Shown one piece after another: positions 1-12,310 of a stretch of DNA of 64,000 bases. The notes below the pieces were generated by a model. It searched no databases. It saw only the letters and a program-made list of their open reading frames with translations, and had not been told where the DNA came from. The first letter of the stretch is position 1. Each line of letters opens with the position of its first letter. A program made the position numbers and the translations under genes. Source of the stretch: Acanthacorydalis orientalis (Eukaryota > Arthropoda > Insecta > Megaloptera > Corydalidae); NCBI GenBank assembly GCA_034766995.1, contig CM068315.1:4563736-4627735 (forward strand), written 5' to 3'.

Positions 1-444
1 GGAACAAGGGGTTTTACACGGCCATATAAATTTTCAAAAAAATTTCTGTGTCGACAAGTTTATTCTATTATTTATTGGAATTGAGTGTTACATCGCGTCA
101 GGCATGATTTTTAGAAGCTATCAAATTGATTAGATATAATACTCATATCTTATACGTAATCTATATTTGATAAGATTGAAAAATCAATATAATTGTACAG
201 AAAATCAATTTTTATGAAATTGTTTTAAAGAAATAAAAAATTAGACAGGTTAGTGTGAATTTGTATAATTGACATGTATATATTTGTGCGCCTCCTCCAT
301 GCCTTAAAAATATAAAAAAATAACAAAAAAACTATAGAGCTTAAATATTCTGATTTTGTTTAGTGAATGTAGGCAATCGTCTGGATTTGCCTGTTAGTAA
401 AACCGACTTTGCTGTCTTATTTTAGATAATAATTATATCTATTT

Positions 445-703
445 CACCTCCCAAAGCTGAAAAATTATTTTCTTGACTTTGCCACTATTTTTTTCAATCG
501 GAAAAGTATGCAATGCCTAATATGCTGCTTTTCGGATTAACTACTGTTTTGTGAGGTTATACAAACTGCTTGCCCAAGATATATAGTGTTTTTAAATGTT
601 AAGGCTGGCGTTTCAAAATCCTAAAACGATTAGAAAATATTTTAATTCGAAACAGAGTTATGATTGATTCAGTTTAAAGACATAGAATTAATTTTTACAC
701 CTG
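445..703 (-). mobile_element. 5' end of a mariner-like element (family G)
   Basis: This stretch matches 15160-15543 (same orientation) and the reverse of 61664-61910 by eye. Its outer end, read on the minus strand, is a TIR beginning AGGTGTAAAAATTAATTC, the same as at 61666. Only the 5' part of the element remains, including a scrap that elsewhere reads as the N-terminal region of a mariner transposase. It lies inside the Arl4 5' intron. Confidence 0.65.
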
Positions 704-742
704 ATATTATTTCGTTAATGTGAGCATTACTTAACGTTGATA

Positions 743-753
743 TTTTGTTGCAG
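743..753 (+). promoter_or_regulatory. 3' splice acceptor before Arl4 exon
   Basis: TTTTGTTGCAG fits an insect 3' splice site. Splicing here would leave a short 5' UTR segment of 39 bases before the preferred Arl4 start at 793. No other good acceptor is visible between 700 and 793. Confidence 0.6.
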
Positions 754-771
754 ATGACATAGTTGATGTGA
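754..771 (+). promoter_or_regulatory. two minimal upstream ORFs in the Arl4 5' UTR
   Basis: The first exonic bases after the acceptor read ATG-ACA-TAG (754-762), and ATG-TGA (a start directly followed by a stop) sits at 766-771. Both precede the Arl4 start. The TGA at 769-771 is in frame with Arl4, so the coding region cannot extend further upstream in this exon. Such short uORFs usually lower translation of the main frame; that role is inferred here. Confidence 0.5.
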
Positions 772-792
772 AAAATATCGATGGGGGCCAAC

Positions 793-1395
793 ATGGGGAA
801 GAATTCGTCTTTTCTGGACGCCTTACCAAGCGCCCAGGGCACATTACATGTGGTGATGCTCGGCCTCGATTCGGCCGGCAAAACCACAGCGCTGTACCGT
901 TTAAAATTCGACCAATATTTAAACACGGTACCGACGATCGGTTTCAACTGTGAAAAAGTCAAAGGCACTATCGGCAAATCGAAAGGTGTCAACTTCCTCG
1001 TGTGGGACGTCGGCGGCCAAGAGAAACTACGACCATTATGGAAGAGTTACACGCGATGCACGGACGGCATAGTTTTCGTATTAGATAGTGTAGATATAGA
1101 GCGTATCGAGGAAGCGAAAATGGAATTGATCCGAACTGTCAAATCGCCAGATAACGTAGGTGTGCCTATACTAGTGTTAGCTAATAAACAGGATCTGCCC
1201 GGTGCGAAGGAGCCTCGCGAATTAGAGAAATTACTCGGACTACACGAGCTGGGCGGTAGTTCTGCACACACGTGGCACGTGCAGCCGGCGTGCGCGATCA
1301 CAGGCGATGGATTGCACGAAGGGATGGAAGTTTTGTACGAAATGATTTTGAAACGACGTAAACTTGCTAAGATGGTGAAGAAAAAGACTAGGTAG
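793..1395 (+). CDS. Arl4: ADP-ribosylation factor-like protein 4 (Arl4), small GTPase
   Basis: This is a complete intronless coding exon of 200 residues. It is an Arf-family GTPase that should cycle between GDP and GTP and act at the plasma membrane, where vertebrate ARL4 proteins recruit cytohesin Arf-GEFs. Counting from Met at 793, the P-loop GLDSAGKT is at 24-31, switch I TVPTIGFN at 45-52, WDVGGQE with the catalytic Gln at 71-77, NKQD at 131-134 and CAITGDG at 167-173. The basic C-terminus [14 protein letters not shown] (187-200) is the ARL4 nuclear/membrane targeting tail. An in-frame ATG at 781 exists, but it has a poor context (TCG before it). The ATG at 793 has CAAC before it and gives MGKNSS, a good N-myristoylation sequence with Gly2 and Ser6. 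Vertebrate ARL4 has Lys where this protein has Ile49 in switch I. The subfamily call is firm from the tail and the residues around [14 protein letters not shown]. Confidence 0.95.
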   Translation: MGKNSSFLDALPSAQGTLHVVMLGLDSAGKTTALYRLKFDQYLNTVPTIGFNCEKVKGTIGKSKGVNFLVWDVGGQEKLRPLWKSYTRCTDGIVFVLDSVDIERIEEAKMELIRTVKSPDNVGVPILVLANKQDLPGAKEPRELEKLLGLHELGGSSAHTWHVQPACAITGDGLHEGMEVLYEMILKRRKLAKMVKKKTR

Positions 1396-2065
1396 ACCTG
1401 CCTTTAATTTTTAGTTCGTGTTTTCTCTATTATTTTCTCCGTTTTTCGAACAAAGAGTGTGCAGAAGAAACGATCCTTTTCAGAGGATAGACGCGTCACA
1501 TTAAAGTGATTAAAATAAACTAATGAAATAGGTACCAAAAAAAAAATAAATTAAATTAATTGATAAACAGTGTGTAATAGTTCACCAATGGAACGGACGA
1601 CTGACTTTGCAGTGAAAGCTTTTTTGAAAAAAAATAATCGAAAGACTTTGTAAACGAAGAAAACTGTGTGTGTAATAAAAAAAACAGAAACTACTAGAGA
1701 TAGTCCTATAGATTGTTATTTTTAAGAAGAAAAATAATATCGTATTTATTCCTGTTAATGTTTATTTTATGTTAAAATTATAAGAAATTTTGGAAGAAAA
1801 TGCTATCCGAAGTGTGTTATGGTATTTAATATGCGTTGATGTTTTCATAACTGTACATATATAATTTATGTTTGAAATGTTGTTTTGATGGACGAAAAAA
1901 AAACTATTTTTAATGAACATTTGCTACGTATTTGAACAACAGATATGTTACAATTAAATAAGTGAAATGTGAATATTAGTATTTAGTAGATGTAGCAGCT
2001 CAAGTAATAATACTTTTGAGACCAGAAACTTACTGACGATTCAATAAAGAATTCGTGGTTTTTAG
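1396..2065 (+). other. Arl4 3' UTR
   Basis: AU-rich non-coding sequence follows the TAG at 1393-1395. Several AATAAA hexamers occur (1514, 1674, 2043). The last is followed by a GT-rich stretch near 2055-2065, which makes it the most likely major cleavage site. Several ATTTA motifs, as in unstable mRNAs, are present. The exact 3' end is inferred. Confidence 0.5.
2043..2048 (+). terminator. candidate poly(A) signal of Arl4
   Basis: AATAAA is followed about ten bases on by TCGTGGTTTTTAGTC, a GU-rich downstream element. Earlier AATAAA copies at 1514 and 1674 lie in A-rich sequence and could give shorter transcripts. Confidence 0.45.
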
Positions 2066-2865
2066 TCAATCGAGTCGCATACACATCCATCGTAGATTGA
2101 ATATATAGGAGAGACATGTATATTTAACTTTTCTACAACCTACCAAACTATATTCCATTCGTGCACCATTGATTAGAAATCAACATATCATCAGAACATT
2201 TTTTTTGTAAATATAATTATTACTGAACTTTTTCATAGATCAAATCGTAGATTTTTTGATTTATTTGACTGTTAATTGATTCTAAAAAAGAACACATTCA
2301 CTGTCTTAAAGTAACGGGCAGACGTCAAGGTGGCATGTTTTTTTAAGGTCTTTGTATATTTATAACTCCTTTTAATTCTTCCTGGAAAAAGACTTGTTTA
2401 AAAACGTCATAATTCTTTTTGACATTAAAAAATGTTTTTATAACAGGAGTTAGAGATTTTATCTAACTAAAACGAGATGAAACTGAGATTAATTTTAAAA
2501 AACGATAATTGTTCAATGTAAAAATAGTATAGCATAAAGATTTTTCTAATCATTATTTTCAATTCTTCGAAAATATTTTTTTTCATAAATCAATCATTAC
2601 TTTTATGTCTAATTAATTCAGTTTAGTATGATAGATCTGATAAGGTTGAATTATGTCGCAAAAGTGGAATGTAAAGGGGATAATGTGAGTAGTTACACTT
2701 CTAAGATTTTCTCCAAGTATTAAACTATAAAAACAAGTCTTAATTTTTCCAAATAATCGAAAAGATCTTATTAATATATTTAAAATTTTAAATGCCTGCT
2801 ACGTGACCTGCCCATCACAGGTAGAGCATTTTTATAAAGACCAATAGTTTTGCTTTCTTTGTAGA
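2066..2865. other. intergenic, nothing recognised
   Basis: AT-rich DNA with many stops in every frame. No repeat copy from elsewhere in the window was noticed. Confidence 0.5.
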
Positions 2866-2931
2866 ATTTCGAAGTGGTAGCGTATTCTCCATATACCTCC
2901 ATCGTTTACTAGCCCAAATATCCTGAGAATA
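2866..2931 (-). mobile_element. short LINE 3' coding scrap
   Basis: On the minus strand this reads RIFGLVNDGGIWRIRYHFE, closely matching RRIFEPVNDGDIWRIHYNFE in the longer LINE fragment at 29369-29680. It is a severely truncated piece of the same retrotransposon family. Confidence 0.6.
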
Positions 2932-5188
2932 ATGAACATACAACCGTAAATAAATGTTTTGTTGTTAAATCTTAATGCTACCCTATTGTTTCATTAGACC
3001 CAATATTCTGTACCATTTTACTTTCATTGAAAGACGTTTTATAGTCAACAAGAAACATTGCTTATAAAAGTAGACACATTCAGAGTATCATATATTTTTT
3101 GTAAAAAGAAGAACACTTGAAATAAATATTATTAAACCACTGAATAAAAATTGAAGTAATTTATTAATACTTCATCGTGTTTAAATAATGAAAAAAAGAC
3201 AAATATTTATTACTGTTTCAATATAAACATATGCTAATTTTTAACTGTGGTTTAACTTAAATCAGACAGATCTATAAATTAAAACATTCTTAAAATGTTC
3301 TTAAAATATTACGGTTACGATAAGATCAGTATAATTCCATAATATAGATATAACTTATCCGTTTTAATTAATGTCTTAATCAACATTTAAGTACTTTTGT
3401 ATCGTAGTTGAGAATGAGAACTCTTACAGAATTGTGATTATTAAATTGAAGTAGTAACCAAAAAGTCTCACTCCTGAATTACTGATTTAATAGAATGATA
3501 GTTGAATTATACGTTCAAATCCGGGTTTATGAGATGCGAGATAGAATATCTCATAAATAGTTTTCTCACTTTTTTATTACTTAAAAGGTTTAGTCATTTC
3601 GTTTAAAGATCAACAAATTAACTCAAATATAAAAAAAATTGACTCTAAAACAATCTAATAATAATCTATTATGAAATATCATAAATTCATGCCATTTTTC
3701 AAACTGTTATCCTTGAATGTTTTCTTGTAAATGTCAGAAATATTTCTAAAATAAATTATATTGCTTGTGAAGATTACCGTAAATTATCAGTGAGTTGAAA
3801 TGAAGAATACAAAAGAAGAGTTTTTAATAGATCATTTTCAGATCGTGTTAATCATTTTCTTGTAAAACAGAAAAAATAATATTTGTAAAAACATTCGATT
3901 ATAAAAAAAGCCATTTGATCATTTTAATTTAGAATTAAGACTAAATTCACTTTCATAAACTGTGTCCGTGTTGTTAATTGATTTATAGAACAGAGTTTTA
4001 ATTTAGTCAGACTTAAAATAAATATTTAAAAAATCTACCGTTTGGATTTCGACGAAAACAATATTATCATTTAAATAGAATAATTAGTTACGGTAAAATA
4101 AAAAAGTTAAATTTAAAATCATGAGTTCGGAAAGTTTAAAATTAGAGGAAAGAATATCCCGTTACCGGCTTGTACATTTCTTAATTTCTGCAAATACTTT
4201 TTTTATTGGAAAACTTTTTAATTAAAAAAATCTCCAATTTCTCGTTCTGATATCCATTGCAAGTTTAATGCTTCGCAAGTAAAATGAACTCTTTTTGGGA
4301 AATATTGAGAAGTGTTGATTTTTACTGATCTCAAATGAAATAATATTGATGATAGAATATTAACACGTTTTATATTTTTCTTCACTAACTACGTTATTTT
4401 AATATCATTTTATTTTGTTTGTATTATAATAATTGACAGTGAATCAGAAAATATTGTCATAACAAATAAAAAAAATAATTATATTTCATTAAAAACTATG
4501 TGTGTGCTTAGTATAATAGTTCAAAATTTTAGAAGTTACACGCAATTTAACAACTTCAAAAACAATATAATTATAATGTACAGTGTGTACAGATCATACG
4601 TTTCTCATTTTGCTTCGTGATTTGTATGCTAAACTGCAGTAGAATAATTTAATTTGTAAACGAGATGCCGGTAATAAATAAAACCTTAACGTTTGTCATT
4701 GTCAAGACAAGGAAATAATTTTACTTTTAATTAAAATTAATCTTAAATCTAAATTGTTATTTAAATGAAATAATAATTTCTATATATATTTTTAAAAAAA
4801 AATCGTATAAAAATATGATCAATTTCAGTCCAACATTAACAAAAATATAATTTAAAAATATATATAATACTAAAATTTATCATTTATTTAAGGAATTGAA
4901 CTTCTTCATGAGTGTACAAAGATGGTTCTTGGAAATATGAAGATTTTAATAGAAAATTGAAACAGACATCGTTATTACTGAATATTATTCAGGTTTAATT
5001 TTGTTTTTATAAAAAAAAACACTCTAAACGCTACATTTTTTAAAATTCCGACACACTAAAAAGAAAATATATTTTTAAAGATTATCAGTCTTTGTAAAAA
5101 AAACGTTAGTTAATAAAAGTATTTTCTAAAATCTTACAAATTGAAAGACCCAGTACCTCTTTTTTGAAATTCAGAAAAAACTTATTTC

Positions 5189-5192
<4 letters not shown>
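2932..5192. other. AT-rich intergenic DNA
   Basis: No coding frame, tRNA or transposon end could be supported in this 2.3-kb stretch. It is uniformly AT-rich with short A and T runs. Confidence 0.5.

Positions 5193-5260
<68 letters not shown>
5193..5260. repeat. (TA)n microsatellite
   Basis: An uninterrupted AT dinucleotide run of about 68 bases. No transposon end is evident beside it. Confidence 0.95.
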
Positions 5261-5262
<2 letters not shown>

Positions 5263-6841
5263 CACTGATTGTCTATTGCCAGTTAAAGATATTTTTCAAG
5301 ACTTAGAGTCATCCTTATATTAATGTTTTTACATACTATATTACTGGGGATTTAAAGTGTGCTACAGATTTAAAAAGGGAATTGTATGGAGAACATTGTC
5401 CCTTTAATTGTTTAGTTGTAAATTTAAAAGAAATATATTTATTTTTAATATTTCTCTTTAACTCTCCCGTTCCGGTGCAGTAAACTTAGTTCACCGGGTG
5501 TTTTTATTTGCAAATATCTTACTTTCTGTTACTCACAGAACGCTGATATTCCTTGTTATCCTATATTATTCATTAGTATCACTAATTAATTTTAAAAAAT
5601 AACGACAAATGCCACAGATCTTGTTTTAATTCTCTCTTTTATTTCAAAACCAGCCGCAACCCTAGTACGCATGTGTTGTTCAATAAATGTCAGTTTATTG
5701 ATTGTCGAGTGTTTACCGTAAGGAAATAGAATAATATTTTTAATTATATTTCGTTATTTTCTTGTAATACACATGTTCTTTTGATATTAATCGCTGGTGT
5801 AAGATTGACTTCGATGTTCAATTAATTAAAAATCCTGTTCGTTCATAAATAGTAATTTTCATGAAAAATATTAACAGTAAACTATGTTTACTACACCGGC
5901 ATGGAGAGTTTTAAGGTGGCACCGGACTGGAACTGTTAAAAATGTTAGTTTTTGGAGTATTCATTTGATAGTGTAAAAGAAAAAGTGTTACTTCTTATTT
6001 AAATTTCTTCTTTTAGTTTCTTCGTTTCCGCAGAAGAACGATTTTAAAATGAAATAACACACTAAATCTATTATAAATTAAATAATTCATATAAAGAACA
6101 ATATGTGGATATATTCAATCAAGTAAATAAAATACGAAAATTTCTAAGAAATAGTAAAAAAAAAAACAATAATTTAGAAAGTTTAAAAATCTCTGATCCG
6201 CACAAAACCTTTTTACATATTCTTTGAATCAACATATCTTAATATATGCGGATATGCGTCACTGGATACCTTTTTCTAAGAAATATAGAAAGACAGGGTG
6301 ACGTATTTACCACCAACGGGTATCTTTCTGCATCTTACATTCCAATTTGGTTGACTGATGTCCTGTCATTATAAACAGCAAGAAATATTTTTCAAATATA
6401 TGAATTACATACACATTGTACAGGGTCGAAAATAAAACCATTTAACAGGAGACGAAAGAAGAGAAACAAATATTCCATGTGCAAAGCGATTGGAACATTT
6501 TCATTCGTAGTGAATTGTATGATAACTAAAATGATTTTAAATTATTTTACTTTGATAAAATCTAAAAGAAAACAAGTAACATAAATGAACGAAAAGAAAG
6601 AAAACTGTTGAAATTATGCAAGAGTTGATGGTTTATTTCATGTTAAATAGAAAAAATAAATACACGTAAGGAAAAATTAAAATACTAGTCTTTTTTTTAT
6701 TGATAATTGTGACAGAACTGTATCTCCTTGATTTAATGAATTAATTAAAAAGGGAAAGATGTCTAATATTTAAAAAAAAATGAATCTAAATGTTTGTAAA
6801 ATAACTTTTACTTGAAGCCAAAAATCCTGTAATAATTGATG

Positions 6842-6844
<3 letters not shown>
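5261..6844. other. AT-rich intergenic DNA
   Basis: No gene or recognised repeat. A slightly less AT-rich patch at 5465-5560 and 5640-5680 carries no frame. Confidence 0.45.

Positions 6845-6909
<65 letters not shown>
6845..6909. repeat. (TA)n microsatellite
   Basis: A pure TA run of about 65 bases. Open frames of Ile-Tyr repeats across it are artefacts of the repeat. Confidence 0.95.
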
Positions 6910-6911
<2 letters not shown>

Positions 6912-8115
6912 CACGTATTTAAGATTTTGGTCATGTTTTTGTTTACTACCATGATATTGCTGACCGTGCCTGGGGGTGCAGGACCCCGACAACAACCTTT
7001 TCCTTCCATTAATTTTTACTATATTGTTGTTGTAGTTTCTCTCAAATAGTGAATATCCAGGAAAAGATATTTTGAAGTACAGCTCATCCTATATATATAT
7101 ATATATCATTCGTTTTAGAAAATAAATAATAAATTCAATCTCTCTTTAATAAAATGTAGTCGTACATTATGTAGTTTATTTAGAAAAAAAAAACTAACTT
7201 TGTTCTCATTTATATTTTTTGACGATCTTAGCAGGAAATTGGAAAACTACTGAAAAATTATTTAATTAACACAAATTTAATCACCTGGATTGAAACAATA
7301 ACCAATTTCAAATAGGTTTTTGTAGTTCAATTTTTATATTCAAAAAGTTCGTTGCAAGTCTCATACAACTGAACTTCATGAATAAATGATATTTTGATAA
7401 ACCAGATCAATTTGTTAAGATAAGATCTTGAATTCGTACGGCTTGATTTTACTAAGTTGTTTATTTTTCGTATCGTCTACCTTTATTCTCTTCTTTCTTT
7501 GCTCTATTAGAGAACCATCAAAACTTCTTCAGCTATCCGTTCCCCTATCATCATATTGAGAATCATCTTCGTCTTCCTTTAGCCAGTACAGACGAGGAAA
7601 TACTGAAAAACATTAATCATTAAATCGAGGATTTACTGCTTTATACATTGAAAGTGTAGAACACATTTTTATATCATTTTAAAATAAAAATATAAACTTT
7701 AAAATAATAAAGAATTTTTACTAAATGAACCTAATTCTAAAACTATTCTCTTTACATAAAAACACTAAACAAGTTCTCTTTTTGTGTGATTTTTGGCATA
7801 TGTAATCATTACTGATTTGATTATAATTACTCATTCGTTTATTTTATTTTCTGTCTGTGTACGCGTACGCGTTTATGCTTTTCTGTTTGAATTCTGAACG
7901 CCGTGCATAGTTCGTTTCTTTTAAAACCGATTTGGATTTTCATTACCTTCAGATAGATTTTCTGAAATCTGTTCAACATCATCCTAAAGACTATGATTAT
8001 TTAAACCGCCCGTAAAAGAAACGAACTCTTCTATGGTCTCTGTTATTCGAACAAAACAGTTATATAAATACTTGTTTTGTAATTTGGAACAGAGGTTTTC
8101 TGTTCTATACTTGTA

Positions 8116-8161
<46 letters not shown>

Positions 8162-9303
8162 ATAAAGAAAAAAAGTCATTATTTATAATTTTTAATTAAA
8201 ATCCACCATTTTAATTAATAGTTAATCCATTTCATAATATAAATATTAACCCTTACGGTCACAGTATCTAAAAAATTGCAAGTGATCAGAATGTCATTTC
8301 AATGAGCCCGGATATTGAACCTGTAATTTGTATGTACATAGTAGAATAAATTTTACGAATATTTTTATAACCCAAGGATCATTTTAAATCATTTGTAAAA
8401 GATCATTCTATGAAACAAAACTGGTGGATTTACAATATCCTCAGCGGTGTTGAGGTGAGATTTATATGTAAAATCTGAGATTTGTTTTATTTCACGTTTG
8501 AAACTAACTGATATTTACACAATCATGTATTAATTATTCGAGAAATACAGCCACACTACCCTGTCTGATATTTCCTGGTAAAATGGTACCTGATTCATTC
8601 TGAGACCATAATTCGTGTATTCAGTTTCTCTACCTTGACGTCATCGTGCATGAATTCGTGTACAGTGGATGTGTTTAAGAATTTTGAGGGAAAGATGGAC
8701 AAATTGAACATCTAAAGTAATATCTATAGTTGACTTCAATTAAAACTGTAATTTTTGATAAAGTCAGACATGTAAAATATCTAAAATTACAATTTAATTG
8801 TATAACATTTCAATATTTTAAGAACTGGACTATAAAATAAGAAATCATAAAAGGGTCAGGCTTCGGAGTGAAAGGTTTATGTTTGATTTAATTCTATTGG
8901 TGTATATTTTAATACATATATTATTTTTGAAATATAAATAGTATAACACGACAGTTATTTTTTTTTCTATTTGAATATAAATATACAACTATTTTCAGTT
9001 GAGAATTGTAACATCAGTTATAAGCATTTTAATTAAGTGTTTTTTTTTTAAATTTAAATTTAATTTTATAAAGATTATCCGAAAACCTACAAAAAACGAT
9101 ATCATTTTGTGTAAAAAAGTTTGTAATTTTTCAATATATTGATTAATAACCGATTTTTATCAGTTTAAATATTTTATCAGTTTAATATTTAAAAAAAATT
9201 GATAGCAACATTTTTGTACGATGTGAAAGTGAAATTTTCATTTTATTTCACATGATTTTACAAACTTGTTTATTCATTTTTTCACATACTTTTATCTGTT
9301 TAT
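6910..9303. other. AT-rich intergenic DNA with two short TA arrays
   Basis: Short TA runs lie at 7090-7107 and 8119-8158. Nothing else could be assigned; 7480-7600 is somewhat pyrimidine-rich, without a coding frame. Confidence 0.45.
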
Positions 9304-9343
9304 AAGTTGGAAGATACAATTTTTAAATTGTATCTTCCAACTT
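9304..9343. repeat. perfect 19-bp inverted repeat, 2-base spacer
   Basis: The arm AAGTTGGAAGATACAATTT (9304-9322) is repeated exactly as its reverse complement at 9325-9343, separated by TT. Imperfect pairing extends a few bases further on both sides. The loop is too small for a normal microRNA hairpin. Confidence 0.9.
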
Positions 9344-9775
9344 TATCACTTTATCTAATAGAAAAAAAATTAATCACGACACAAACAATTAGATATAAAA
9401 TTAATATATTCTAATATCGAGGACTTTACAATTCGTTTTTACAGTTTTTATAAACAAATAAAATTATTATAATAGAATTTTTTTACTATCTATTTTCATT
9501 AAACTTAATTATTATCAAATTATGGAAATTAATCATTTAGATTTAAAATATTTATCTACACAAAACAACACCGTTTATATGCTTTTACTATTTTCAAAAT
9601 TTTAGTTAATAAAATAGAGCAAGATTTATAAAAATGTGACACTTATTGCTTATATCAAATATATAAACTCCTCAGAAATATAAATGAGGCTAATAAAATT
9701 TAGAATATAAATAATTAAAGAAATAGTATAATGTACTAATGACGAAACACGCCTTTAGTTTAAAAAATGTCCTGT

Positions 9776-9778
<3 letters not shown>

Positions 9779-9834
<56 letters not shown>
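9779..9834. repeat. (TA)n microsatellite
   Basis: A TA run of about 56 bases in otherwise featureless DNA. Confidence 0.95.
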
Positions 9835-9836
<2 letters not shown>

Positions 9837-12270
9837 GTATACAATTGTTGAACTGTCAGTAAGTTGAAAATATAATAAAATAAAACCAGCAACACCACTA
9901 AAAAACATACCTAATAACAATTTGCTTTTTTATACGCTGATTGCATATTAACTTCAGATTATTATTCAGCTTCGATGACAACATATTTGTATTTAAGAAA
10001 GGAATACATGTATATAGATCACTATTAAATATCTATCTATATATATATAAATATATAATTAGCTGAAGTTAAAAGATAAATGTCCTTAACGTGAAGGATA
10101 AAAAGCAATCCATCCAATTGAAAATTAAATAATAATTAAATACGAAATTGTTACCACCGAAATAATTAAAAAAAAATTATATATAGAATATACATTTTGC
10201 CAAGGAAATATATCTGATATATTGAATAGATTTCGTTATGTGTTCGTGTATATTTTCTTTAAATTTATTTATTTACCTGTGAATAAATTTAAAATGATTA
10301 TGATAATTTTGTTGATGTAAACGAATGATTATAGTTTTGTTAATAAATTTTAAATGCATACAATTATATTTATTTTTCTTTTTATTTATTTTTTTTAGGT
10401 GCATATATCTATATTTGTTTAAAAAATACGCTCTCTCATTTCAGTGATATCGAATCATATTCCATAAAAAAATATATAAATAAACTTGAAGCCATATGCA
10501 TTAAGATTAAAATATATAAAAGTAAATATTTAATCAGATGAATCGGCGAATTTATTGAAGTTATACAAACCGCACATGTTACAAATTTAATTTCGATTTC
10601 TACATGAATTCGAAAATTATTTTGGTATAACGAAAAATGTTTATCCGATGGAAACATATTTCTACCGAATTATACCGCAGAAAGGTAATTTTTTTATTAT
10701 TTGAATTTATGTTATTTTCTTCTATGAAAATATTTTTTTATTAATATTATTTTTATGTTTTAATTTATTTAATGAATTTTTTTAAATAAAATGGTTTTAA
10801 TGTATGTTGGGGAATTATTATGAAAATGTGGCGCTACCCTAGTAATAAAAGCTGACTGTGTATTGATAGTTTTTGAGCAGAGTTCTTCAATAATTTGACT
10901 GTAAAGACGGCAATAAGAACAAAAACGTATATGTTGTATTGTAGACACCTCTGTAAGAGAGATTACATGGTTGTTGCTCTTGCAAAGCTTGTCATTCAAA
11001 ATGAACGTAATTACAATTCTATCTTCCCAATTAAAAATCGATATACTGAAAATTCAGTTAGGTAAATTTAATTCTTATCCTAATTGTCAATTATTACTAT
11101 TTAATGAACTATTTTTAACAAATAAATGAGCTTACACATTATCAACAATTTTGTACTGAAATAAAACACATGAACAAGATTTTTTAATTGCATATTTTTG
11201 CAATTTTACTTGAATTAAATACATCTATTATTTATATAACGGTTATTGTTGCATAACTGACATTTTATTGATACACACGTATATAAAATTATACAATCCG
11301 AATTACCAAACGCGTTAATTTACATTTATAATAAGTACTATTTGGATTTTTCAGTGCGTGACCAAATATGTGCATTGCGTTATATACGAAATTTCAAATT
11401 TTCATTGCAAATTGTTTTTTTTTTTAAAAAAAAATGTAATTATTTCACGAATGTTTGTCAATGTCTAAATTGTTTTGTGAATTTGATGATATTAAAAGTT
11501 CGGTGATACATTAGTTGGCGATACTTTTAAAAGAGATTACCATTTAAACCGTAAGGCTTAAGATTAGAGACAAAAAAGCACATTTACTCAGAAAAAGATT
11601 AAATAGAAAAATAAGATGTTGAAGTAAAATAAAAAGATCCTATCCATTAACAAAAAAAATATTAAACAACTTCATAAAAATTTAAAATATTCTACAGGAA
11701 AAGTCAAATTCTTTAAGAGAAGATCCTGTTTGTGTTTTTCACTCTGACCGGTTTCAACTTTGACTCATATTCAAATAACTTGAAATATACATGAAAAATA
11801 AATTAATTTCAAATGATTCCAGACTGAATACATCACTTCTTTGACCTTTAAACCAATTCCAAAAGAATGTCTACATTCTAATACCATCCAAATTTAATAT
11901 GGTGTTTGATAAAGCATATAAAAAATAGATAAAATCATCGTAATACATGCGTAGACAACCCCTGAAACAAAAAGTGTACTGATTTCTGTAACGCCATATT
12001 TGTAATTGGGCTTAATACATAAAACGAAAGTAATTTATGTAGCTTCATGAAAAATTACTTTAATTTTGATGATGAAAGTAACAGTATTTTAATTCTAACC
12101 CTGTTTCAGTTTTAATGAGTCATTATAACCAAATATTAACTACAGCAGGTATCTTAAAATATATAACAGAATTGTCGCCATATACAATGTTAATGAACTT
12201 AACCGAAATAAGAAACCAAACTGAACACCTGGGTTACGCCGTTATAACCAAAATATTACTATAAATAAAT
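9835..12270. other. AT-rich intergenic DNA
   Basis: Nothing recognised. Small open frames near 10436-10657 and 10769-10999 (minus strand) have low-complexity products and no motif I know; I treat them as chance. Confidence 0.45.
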
Positions 12271-12274
12271 TGTA

Positions 12275-12309
<35 letters not shown>
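12271..12309. repeat. (CT)n(TA)n composite microsatellite
   Basis: A CT run passes directly into a TA run. The same arrangement recurs at 16229, 26267, 32192 and 57690. Confidence 0.9.

Positions 12310-12310
<1 letters not shown>

Larger units (their letters stand above)
1..753 (+). other. intron part upstream of the Arl4 coding exon
   Basis: This AT-rich stretch ends in a pyrimidine-leaning tract and CAG at 751-753, so it reads as the 3' part of an intron lying before the Arl4 coding exon. No coding frame was recognised in it. Positions 445-703 are a mariner remnant; the rest shows nothing I can assign. The donor site and the upstream exon are outside the window, so the intron call rests on the acceptor and on ARL4 genes generally having 5' UTR introns and an uninterrupted coding region. 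Confidence 0.6.

Noticed and set aside
669..1301. Frames on the minus strand and in other frames across the Arl4 exon
   Set aside because: They are shadows of the Arl4 coding sequence with no family resemblance.
793..1395. Arl4 as a processed retrogene
   Set aside because: An intronless coding region is normal for ARL4 genes, a good splice acceptor lies just upstream, and no genomic poly(A) tract or flanking direct repeat was seen.
3510..3530. GTTCAAATCCGGG, like a tRNA T-arm
   Set aside because: No matching acceptor stem, anticodon arm or D-arm could be folded around it.
5193..5260. CRISPR-like or origin-like array
   Set aside because: It is a plain dinucleotide microsatellite without spacers.
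6770..7009. Open frames of repeated Ile-Tyr on the minus strand
   Set aside because: They arise from the (TA)n array; similar frames at 9690, 21154, 21615, 35952, 38892, 44040, 50764 and 57019 were discarded for the same reason.
9304..9343. microRNA precursor
   Set aside because: The 2-base loop and lack of a long flanking stem do not suit processing by Drosha or Dicer.
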